This document shows positions 1 through 5,542 of a stretch of 6,341 bases of DNA, piece after piece. The notes under the pieces are model-generated. The model saw only the letters and a program-made list of their open reading frames with translations. It was not told where the DNA came from and did not search any database. The stretch lies in the NCBI GenBank assembly GCA_030151925.1, contig JASLCY010000017.1, positions 1 to 6,341 on the forward strand, written 5' to 3'. The stretch comes from Oligoflexus sp. (GTDB lineage: Bacteria > Bdellovibrionota_B > Oligoflexia > Oligoflexales > Oligoflexaceae). Positions within the stretch are counted from its first letter, which is position 1. Each line of letters starts with the position of its first letter. The translations under genes and the position numbers were made by a program.

Positions 1-1
1 A

Positions 2-1756
2 CTGACGTTCATGGGTATGGCCCTCATACTCGTTATCGCCCTCATCGTCTGGCTGAAGCTCAAAGTCAAGGATCAGCCGGCCGCGGCTCCCTCCGTCCAG
101 GCCGATGCATCGGTCGTGCTGAAGGATAAGGACGCCGCGCATTACTCGGTCCAGTATCACGCCGTGCAGGAGACCGAAGGGCGCCCCGAGGCCGAGATCA
201 TCCGCATCGCGGGAACTCTCGAGCAGGCGAAGGACGAAGGCAGCGATACGGTCGATGCCTGGAAGGCGTTCACGACCTTCCGCTGGCTCGGCAAAGATAC
301 CGCCGGCGGCACCAAGCTCTTGAATCAGGCGATCGTCACGCATATCGAGCAAGGCGCCGTCACGCACTTCCTGCCGAAGGATGTGCCCAACGACCTGGCG
401 GCCGTGCAGCTCGGCTTCCTCGACAAGATCTACGTTCCCGTTCCGCTGGAGGCGACCGCCGAGCTTCGCCATAAAGAGCAGGATGAGGTGGGGCGTTATG
501 CGGCTCTCTATTCGGTGCAAAAGACCGCGGGCGGATACCAGGTGACCAAGACCTGGGAGCGCTACTTCGATGATCGCATCAAGGTGGATGCCGTCGATAA
601 CAAACTCACCTATGAGCTGGCCGCGGACGGTCGTCTGCGTTCGGTCCAAGGCACGCTCACGCTGCATTATCGCTCGCCCGCCCTCACCCGCTTCACGACC
701 GAGATCGCCGTGGCCCTCGTCGGCAGCCAGGCCAGGACCTCTGCCCCTGCCCCGAAGGCCGCGCTGCGGAAAGCGACCGTGAACCAGGTGATAGCCGAAG
801 CCCAGCAGGAATCGGGCCAGCTCACGTTCGAGGAGGCCGAGAAGAAATTCGACGCCATCACCGATCAAACCGAGAGCCGCGAAGTCTATCGCGTCTTCGA
901 AGCGCTGAAGGACGACCTCAGGGCGCATCCCGAGCATGCGGATGCCGTGGTCGCCAAGATCCGTTCCCTGATCGGGACCGATCCCTCGACTCGCCGTAAA
1001 CTCTCGACGGCCTTCGGCGCGTTGGCCCAGAGCCAGAGCCCGGCGATCGCCAATGCGCTGGTGGACCTGGCCGATGCCTGCGGCGACAACTATTGCAAGG
1101 TCCAGGCCCTCGTCGCGCTGAACGACCACCCGGCGCCGAACCCCGATAACGAGGCGAAGATCCTGAGCATGGGCCGCACGAGCTCGGATCCCGAGATCGC
1201 CAGCACCGCGCTCCTGGCCGCGGGCAGCATGGGCCGCAAACTCGGCGAGAGCGCGGGCGACCTCACGGGCAGCCTGATCGCCGAGCTCAACGATCCCAGC
1301 AAGGCGGCCATGAAAAGCACGGTCCTGGCGGCCATGGGCAATCACGGCGACCCATCCTACCTTCCTTCGCTCGAAAGCAACCTGCAGGCCAAGGATCCCG
1401 ACCTGCGCAGCGCCGCGGCCTACAGCATGCGTTACATCCCCGGCGCGCAGGTCGATCAGCTGCTGGTGAGCGCCTTCGAGAAGGACGCGGATAAAAGCGT
1501 GACCTCCGACGCGCTCAAGGCGCTGGACCTGCGCAATCTCTCGGCCGACGATTATACGCGCGTCGCCAAACGCTCCGCGGCGCTCGACAAGGATCTGCAG
1601 ATGAACGCCGCGCGCATGATAATCGCGGCCTATCGCGAGAATCCCCAGGCCGCGCAGGCCGCGGTGCAGACCTTCGCCGACAGCACCAAGGAGCCCGAGG
1701 TGAAGGCCTATATCCAGCAGGAAACGCAGCCTCAGCCGGCGGCTCCCGCCCCTTGA
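2..1756 (+). CDS. Membrane-anchored HEAT-repeat protein resembling vitellogenin N-terminal (LLTP) domains, 5'-incomplete
   Basis: The frame is open to the window edge. The first ATG is at 11, but no ribosome binding site precedes it and the upstream codons (Leu-Thr-Phe) continue the hydrophobic segment, so the true start probably lies outside the window. Residues below count from the ATG at 11, which gives 581 aa. Residues 1-15 form a membrane helix followed by LKLKVK, with no lipobox cysteine. Residues 22-35 are an Ala/Pro linker. Residues 44-236 look beta-rich, with alternating hydrophobic strands such as YSVQYHAVQ and LRSVQGTLTLHY. Residues 255-570 are helical repeats of HEAT type; ALLAAGSMGRK (400-410) and AMGNHGDPSYLPSL (441-454) match the style of the LLTP/vitellogenin helical domain (ALLALGSL, LKALGNAGHPSSIPLL). 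The only two cysteines, C357 and C362, could form a disulfide, which would suit an extracytoplasmic domain. The tail is Pro/Ala-rich. The HEAT assignment is fairly secure, the LLTP relationship is inferred, and function is unknown. Lipid binding or a protein scaffold are both possible. Confidence 0.85.
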   Translation: MTFMGMALILVIALIVWLKLKVKDQPAAAPSVQADASVVLKDKDAAHYSVQYHAVQETEGRPEAEIIRIAGTLEQAKDEGSDTVDAWKAFTTFRWLGKDTAGGTKLLNQAIVTHIEQGAVTHFLPKDVPNDLAAVQLGFLDKIYVPVPLEATAELRHKEQDEVGRYAALYSVQKTAGGYQVTKTWERYFDDRIKVDAVDNKLTYELAADGRLRSVQGTLTLHYRSPALTRFTTEIAVALVGSQARTSAPAPKAALRKATVNQVIAEAQQESGQLTFEEAEKKFDAITDQTESREVYRVFEALKDDLRAHPEHADAVVAKIRSLIGTDPSTRRKLSTAFGALAQSQSPAIANALVDLADACGDNYCKVQALVALNDHPAPNPDNEAKILSMGRTSSDPEIASTALLAAGSMGRKLGESAGDLTGSLIAELNDPSKAAMKSTVLAAMGNHGDPSYLPSLESNLQAKDPDLRSAAAYSMRYIPGAQVDQLLVSAFEKDADKSVTSDALKALDLRNLSADDYTRVAKRSAALDKDLQMNAARMIIAAYRENPQAAQAAVQTFADSTKEPEVKAYIQQETQPQPAAPAP

Positions 1757-1763
1757 AATGTCC

Positions 1764-1781
1764 GTTGCAGTCCCTTGCAAC
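1764..1781 (+). repeat. Inverted repeat GTTGCA/TGCAAC in the aminopeptidase leader
   Basis: GTTGCA (1764-1769) and TGCAAC (1776-1781) are perfect 6-base arms around a 6-base loop, GTCCCT. The repeat begins 7 nt after the stop codon of the upstream gene. It has no T-tract, so it is not a classical terminator. It could be a small RNA hairpin or a dyad operator. An alternative pairing, GCAGT (1767-1771) with ACTGC (1780-1784), overlaps it. The loop CCCT could also pair with AGGG in the downstream ribosome-site arm, but this is speculative. Confidence 0.45.
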
Positions 1782-1793
1782 TGCGCGTAGCGT

Positions 1794-1827
1794 CCCCTCT
1801 GGTATTCCAGGATACAGAGGGGCTTTT
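1794..1827 (+). promoter_or_regulatory. Hairpin enclosing the ribosome binding site of the M1 aminopeptidase; terminator-like
   Basis: CCCCTCTG (1794-1801) and CAGAGGGG (1815-1822) are perfect 8-base complementary arms around a 13-base loop whose edges (TAT/ATA) can extend the stem past one bulged G. The 3' arm contains GAGG (1817-1820), 9 nt before the ATG at 1830, which is the only plausible Shine-Dalgarno sequence for that gene. CTTTTCC follows the stem, so the same element also resembles a weak intrinsic terminator for the upstream gene. The arms are seen directly. Whether the hairpin blocks translation, ends transcription or both is an inference. Confidence 0.6.
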
Positions 1828-1829
1828 CC

Positions 1830-4439
1830 ATGTCGATCCGTAGTAGTCTAATCGGCCTTTTCCTTATCGCGGCGGGCCCGGCCCAGGCCGAACTTCCTCT
1901 TACGCAGAAGCAGGCCGAACTTCGCGTGCAGCAGGTGAGCCATCCCCAATACGATCTGACGCTCGACGTCAGCGGGCCCGCGGAGTTTAAAGGCGAGGCG
2001 ACCCTCACCTTCGAATGGAACGACAAGATCGCCCCTAAACCTCTGCTCCTGGATTTCCGCAAAGGCCGCCTGCTGGCGCTCAACGTCAACGGCCATCCCG
2101 AGCCGTTCCATTACGACGAGACGTTCCTGGAGATTCCGGCGAAAGCCTTCAAGGCCGGTTCGAACGAGATCAGGATCACCTATACGCATCCTTTCAGCCG
2201 CGACGGCAGCGGCCTCTATCGTTTCGTCGATCCGGAAGACAAACGGGTTTATCTCTACACGCAATTCGAGACCTGGGACGCCAATCAAATGTTCCCGAGC
2301 TTCGATCAGCCGGACCTCAAGGCGACCTTCAAGATGAAGGTCACCGCACCCAAGGAATGGGTGGTGGTTTCGACGATGCGCGAATCCAAGGCCGACGAGC
2401 TGCTCGATAAAAAAACCTGGAGCTTCCCGGCCACGCAGCCGATCAGCCCCTATGTTTTCTCGCTCACGGCGGGTCCTTACAAGGTCTGGGAAGACGCGAA
2501 GTTCCGTATACCCTTGCGCGTCATGGCCCGGCAATCCATGGCGCGATACGTGAATGTCGAGGAATGGCTGGCCTGGACCCGCTACGGCTTCGACTTCTAC
2601 GAGAAGGCCTTCGGTACGCCCTACCCCTTCCAGAAATACGATCAGGTGCTGGTGCCGGACTTCAACGCGGGGGCGATGGAAAACGTCGCCAACGTTTCCT
2701 ATAACGAACGTTTCGCTTATCGGGGCGAACGCTCGGCGCAGGCGGTGACCCGAAACTTCGACACTCTCCTTCATGAGATGGCGCATATGTGGTTCGGCGA
2801 CCTCGTGACGATGAAGTGGTGGGACGATCTCTGGCTCAACGAAAGTTTTGCGACCTATGCCGCGGCTTGGGCGATGTCCGATCACCCTGACTTCAAGGAT
2901 CACGCCTGGATCGATTTTCATAACGAGAAGAACTGGGCCTATTTTGCGGATCGTCTGGTGACGACCCATCCGATTACCGGTGAAGTGCCGGATACCGATG
3001 CGGCCGATGCGAGATTCGACGGCATCACGTATGGAAAAGGCGCGGCTTTCCTGCAGCTGCTTGCCTTCCGCCTCGGGCAGGAGTCCTTCGCCAAGGGTTT
3101 AGCTCGCTACTTCAAAGATCATGCTTACGGGAATACCACGCTGAGCGATCTGCTCAGTGAACTCGACACCAGCGGTCGCGGTGAACTCCAGGCCTTCGCG
3201 AAACCGTGGCTGACGACGGCCGGCCTCAATACCGTGAGCGTCGCCAAGCAGTGCAACGCCCAGGGTGAACTCGAGTCCCTCACCCTTACGCAGGGCGCGC
3301 CCGCGAAACTTCCCGATCTCAGGCAGCACAGCATGCTGATCTCGCTCTACAAGGATCGTGACGGCGCCGATGTCTGGGCGCCCTACGAAACCCTGCGGGC
3401 CGATTACGCCGGCGCCTCGACCCAGCTCACCCTGCCGAAGAAGCTGCCGTGTCCGACGCTGATCGCGCCGAACAGCGGCGACGAGGATTACGTGAAAGTC
3501 CTTTGGAGCGAAGCGGACTTCAAGGCCTTCAAAACCGAGCTCCCGCGCATCGCCTCGCCCATGCAGCGCCTCCTCTTCTGGGAGTCTCTGGGCTGGTCGC
3601 TCGAAGACGGCGAGATAGGCCTCGATGAAGTGCTGCCGCTGCTCGCTGCGGAAATGCCGTTGGAAACGGATAACGGCGTCTTGAACTCGATCGACACTCT
3701 GATCGAATACCATATCCTCAAACACGTTAAATCATTCCCGGACAGGGCGCGCCGCATCACGATCGCCAAACAGCTGATATCGCCGCTCCAGACCATCCTG
3801 ATCGATGCGAAAAGGCCGAAGGACAACCGCATCATCGCCTTCAACCTCCTCATCCCGGTCTTGGGCCTGAGCGAGGATAAAACGGCCTTGACCCGCATCT
3901 ATCAGAAACAAACGAGCTGGCCGGACTTCGAACTCGATCAGCCGCGCCGTTGGGAAGTCCTCGGTGAACTCGCGGCCCTGCGCGATGAGCATGCGAAGAC
4001 CTGGGCGAAGGCCGAACGCGACCGGTCGAACGCCGGCCTGATCGCGCAGCGTTCGATCGAGGCCTCGCTCGCGAGTCCGAAAGAGAAAGAAAAGATAGTG
4101 GCGAGCCTGTTGAAGAATCCCGACAAACTGCCGATGAAGCAGGTGCTCGCCACCGTCACGGCGCTCTATCCGCCGCAGCAGATCGAAGCGCGCCTCGCCA
4201 CCCGGAAGAGTTTCCTCAAGAACCTCCATGCCCTGGCGGCCCAGAAGGACGATACACTCAAACCCATGATGCTGGACGCGCTGCTGCCCGCTGCTTGCTC
4301 AGCCGATGACGATGCGCTTTTCACCGCGATCTTCAAAGAGAAATGGACGTATTCCGTCGTGCAGGATGTATTGGAAAGACAGGATGCCTTGAGGCACTGC
4401 CGCATCATCAGGGAGCATACGGCAGCTCAGAGGACGTGA
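1830..4439 (+). CDS. Secreted M1-family zinc aminopeptidase (aminopeptidase N-like)
   Basis: This 869-residue protein should remove N-terminal amino acids from peptides by zinc hydrolysis, outside the cytoplasm. Residues 1-20 form a signal peptide (Arg4, hydrophobic core ending GPAQA, cleavage expected after Ala20). Residues about 21-215 match the N-terminal beta-saddle domain, opening with the family-like VQQVSHPQYDLTLDV. The catalytic domain carries the exopeptidase motif GAMEN (281-285), the zinc site HEMAH (315-319) with the third ligand Glu338 in NESF exactly 18 residues after the second His, and the transition-state Tyr401 in ITYGKGA. All key residues are present, so the enzyme should be active. 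After DEDYVKV (551-557), residues about 565-860 are helical, as in the ERAP1-C-like domain of PepN-type enzymes; the length is normal for the family. The start at 1830 is favoured because the signal peptide begins there and GAGGGG lies upstream. It follows the HEAT-repeat gene by 73 nt and converges with the START-domain gene. The subfamily and preferred residue cannot be told from sequence alone. Confidence 0.95.
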   Translation: MSIRSSLIGLFLIAAGPAQAELPLTQKQAELRVQQVSHPQYDLTLDVSGPAEFKGEATLTFEWNDKIAPKPLLLDFRKGRLLALNVNGHPEPFHYDETFLEIPAKAFKAGSNEIRITYTHPFSRDGSGLYRFVDPEDKRVYLYTQFETWDANQMFPSFDQPDLKATFKMKVTAPKEWVVVSTMRESKADELLDKKTWSFPATQPISPYVFSLTAGPYKVWEDAKFRIPLRVMARQSMARYVNVEEWLAWTRYGFDFYEKAFGTPYPFQKYDQVLVPDFNAGAMENVANVSYNERFAYRGERSAQAVTRNFDTLLHEMAHMWFGDLVTMKWWDDLWLNESFATYAAAWAMSDHPDFKDHAWIDFHNEKNWAYFADRLVTTHPITGEVPDTDAADARFDGITYGKGAAFLQLLAFRLGQESFAKGLARYFKDHAYGNTTLSDLLSELDTSGRGELQAFAKPWLTTAGLNTVSVAKQCNAQGELESLTLTQGAPAKLPDLRQHSMLISLYKDRDGADVWAPYETLRADYAGASTQLTLPKKLPCPTLIAPNSGDEDYVKVLWSEADFKAFKTELPRIASPMQRLLFWESLGWSLEDGEIGLDEVLPLLAAEMPLETDNGVLNSIDTLIEYHILKHVKSFPDRARRITIAKQLISPLQTILIDAKRPKDNRIIAFNLLIPVLGLSEDKTALTRIYQKQTSWPDFELDQPRRWEVLGELAALRDEHAKTWAKAERDRSNAGLIAQRSIEASLASPKEKEKIVASLLKNPDKLPMKQVLATVTALYPPQQIEARLATRKSFLKNLHALAAQKDDTLKPMMLDALLPAACSADDDALFTAIFKEKWTYSVVQDVLERQDALRHCRIIREHTAAQRT

Positions 4440-4444
4440 GAGGA

Positions 4445-5164
4445 TCAGTGGGTGCCGTTCGCAGCTTGAAGCTGGGGTTTGAGCACCTTCGTATAAACAT
4501 CCCACTCTTCGACATAAGGTTTTTTCAGCTGCTTGCGCATCGCGTCGAGGGTCTTGTAAGGCCATTCCTTCTGGAAGAAGTTGATCAACCAGGCCGGGAT
4601 GATGCCTTTGGGATCGGCGAGGTATTCCGCCTGGATATACGTTTTGTTTTCGCCGAGGGGGATCAGCACGTAGTGCCCGCGAATGATCTCGCCGCGAACG
4701 GTGCCGTCGTCCTTCGGCGGCATCCTTTTATCATCCACGGACTTCACATCGATGATGACCGCGTTCAGGCTCTTATCGACGCTGAAATCGTTGCGGAAGA
4801 CGAAATCGCGGTTCGACGCGGGGAACGGCAGGGTGAACTCGGAATATTGGATATTGGAAGAGGGCGGAATATCCTCGATGGTTTTCGCGCTCTTGAAGTG
4901 GTTTATCCATTCTGGCTTATGCTGGTGATCGAGGAGGATCCAGAGGATTTTACCCACCGAGGCATCGACCGTCGTTTCCCCCGCGACGCCTTTGACCGCG
5001 GATTTCGGATAACTCTTGCCGTAAACCTTGATGCCTTCTTTTTCGGACTCGAACTCCCAACCGTCTTTAGCCCAATCGCGCTCCGCCACGGCGAGCGCCT
5101 TGCCGGCAAGTAAACTGGAGCCAAGGATAGCCAGCATCCATGTCTTGCGCACAACTTTCATCAT
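4445..5164 (-). CDS. Exported START-domain (SRPBCC/Bet v1-like fold) protein
   Basis: This 239-residue protein has a START-type fold that encloses a hydrophobic ligand, usually a lipid or sterol in this superfamily. Residues 1-25 are a signal peptide (MMKVVRK, hydrophobic core, GKALA with cleavage expected after Ala25), so it should act in the periplasm. The mature part follows the bacterial START pattern: GIKVYGKSYPKSAVKGVAG (44-62), the strand-helix region VGKILWILLDHQHKPEWI (70-87), PFPASNRDFVFR (113-124), GHYVLIPLGENKTYIQAEY (163-181), and the C-terminal helix entry ADPKGIIPAWLINFF (183-197). It has no lipobox and no later membrane helix. The frame is open to an ATG at 5209, but that start would put 15 charged and polar residues before the signal peptide and lacks a ribosome site. 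The ATG at 5164 has AAGGAG upstream, and an adjacent ATG at 5161 is also possible. Its stop faces the aminopeptidase stop across 5 nt. Ligand and pathway are unknown. Confidence 0.9.
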   Translation of the reverse strand: MMKVVRKTWMLAILGSSLLAGKALAVAERDWAKDGWEFESEKEGIKVYGKSYPKSAVKGVAGETTVDASVGKILWILLDHQHKPEWINHFKSAKTIEDIPPSSNIQYSEFTLPFPASNRDFVFRNDFSVDKSLNAVIIDVKSVDDKRMPPKDDGTVRGEIIRGHYVLIPLGENKTYIQAEYLADPKGIIPAWLINFFQKEWPYKTLDAMRKQLKKPYVEEWDVYTKVLKPQLQAANGTH

Positions 5165-5174
5165 TTCCCCGCTT

Positions 5175-5180
5175 CTCCTT
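5175..5180 (-). promoter_or_regulatory. Ribosome binding site deciding the START-gene start
   Basis: On the minus strand AAGGAG ends 10 nt before the ATG at 5164 and 13 nt before the ATG at 5161. Nothing comparable precedes the ATG at 5209, so the shorter protein with the signal peptide at its N-terminus is preferred. The 10-nt spacing is slightly long; a nearer GGGG run may contribute. Confidence 0.6.
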
Positions 5181-5224
5181 CGATAGACAGCGCCACTTCC
5201 TACCAGCATAGCAGGAAATTCTTC

Positions 5225-5255
5225 CGTATAACTGGGTTAGCTCACCATCCATCAA
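5225..5255 (-). promoter_or_regulatory. Weak candidate promoter for the START-domain gene
   Basis: On the minus strand TTGATG (5255-5250) could be a -35 box and TATACG (5230-5225) a -10 box, each with 4 of 6 bases of the sigma-70 consensus. The spacing is 19 nt, longer than the ideal 17. Transcription would begin near 5218, leaving a leader of about 54 nt that contains the AAGGAG site. This is the best match I can see in the 100 nt before the gene, but it is not strong. Confidence 0.25.
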
Positions 5256-5342
5256 TCCGCAAGGACAGGACGGTCGGGTCAATAGTAGAAAGCCAAAAAA
5301 GCGCGACACAACGGCTAGAGAATACAGGAAAAAATGCAGCGA

Positions 5343-5360
5343 AAAATTTCGCAAAATTTC
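5343..5360. repeat. Direct repeat AAAATTTC, 10-bp period
   Basis: AAAATTTC occurs at 5343-5350 and again at 5353-5360, a spacing of one helical turn. The left copy sits in GAAAAATTTC, whose outer GAAA and TTTC arms are complementary. Phased A/T tracts like this can bend DNA or form a protein-binding site, but two short copies in AT-rich DNA may also be chance. Confidence 0.4.
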
Positions 5361-5410
5361 TATCTGAGCTTCGCGTGCTTAATTTTATTTAGTATTTTCA
5401 ATAGTTATCA

Positions 5411-5451
5411 TTTTAACAAGCGCATGCCCATCGCTTCGTGCTTTTAACCAG
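5411..5451. repeat. Direct repeat TTTTAAC(A/C)AG, 31-bp period
   Basis: TTTTAACAAG (5411-5420) and TTTTAACCAG (5442-5451) agree at 9 of 10 bases and are 31 bp apart, about three helical turns, so both would lie on the same face of the DNA. The inverted repeat AAGCG/CGCTT lies between them. The repeats are 92 to 132 bp upstream of the kinase start, a place where an activator or repressor could bind. The repeat is seen; the regulatory role is inferred. Confidence 0.4.
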
Positions 5452-5532
5452 TAGCCCCGTACGATAAATTTGTGCTCAAAAGCTCCATCTTGTTTTTTTA
5501 AAACGCCATATCGACCCTAAAGACCATAGATT

Positions 5533-5537
5533 AAGGA
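5533..5537 (+). promoter_or_regulatory. Ribosome binding site of the poly-HAMP kinase gene
   Basis: AAGGA at 5533-5537 lies 5 nt before the ATG at 5543. It supports this start rather than a later one and shows that the basic low-complexity N-terminus is translated. Confidence 0.65.
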
Positions 5538-5542
5538 TAGCT

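Larger units (their letters stand above)
5165..5542. other. Divergent intergenic region, AT-rich in its right half
   Basis: These 378 nt separate two divergently transcribed genes and must hold the promoters for both unless the kinase is read from elsewhere. I see no coding sequence, RNA gene or good intrinsic terminator. The part from about 5341 to 5540 is clearly richer in A and T than the flanking genes and contains short direct repeats, an inverted repeat AAGCG/CGCTT (5418-5422 and 5432-5436), and a run of eight T at 5493-5499 region. No convincing -35/-10 pair for the kinase could be chosen by eye. Confidence 0.6.

Noticed and set aside
1848..2969. 373-residue open frame on the minus strand opposite the aminopeptidase
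   Set aside because: It lies fully antisense to a gene with intact catalytic motifs. Its protein is rich in Arg, Gly, Glu and Val with no recognisable domain, as expected for the reverse frame of a codon-biased GC-rich gene.
3099..4229. Further minus-strand open frames (3099-3725, 3488-3898, 3732-4229) opposite the aminopeptidase C-terminal domain
   Set aside because: These are antisense shadows in the same codon-bias pattern, without ribosome sites or known motifs.
4453..4475. Palindrome CAGCTTGAAGCTG near the 3' end of the START gene as a terminator
   Set aside because: It lies inside the coding sequence, can form only a short stem in RNA and is not followed by a T-tract on either strand.
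4343..5113. 256-residue plus-strand open frame across the START-domain gene
   Set aside because: The minus strand encodes a clear signal peptide and START motifs over the same bases. The plus-strand product shows no domain and would begin inside the aminopeptidase gene.
5165..5209. N-terminal extension of the START protein to the ATG at 5209
   Set aside because: No ribosome site precedes it, and it would place charged residues before a normal signal peptide. AAGGAG at 5175-5180 supports the internal start.
5474..5500. Intrinsic terminator ending in the T run near 5493
   Set aside because: The preceding bases form at most a 3-bp stem (GCT/AGC), and no gene on the plus strand ends upstream that would need it.
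5470..5518. Sigma-70 promoter for the kinase built on TTGTGC or TTGTTT
   Set aside because: At 16-18 nt downstream of either box the sequence is a T run or GACCCT, neither of which resembles TATAAT.
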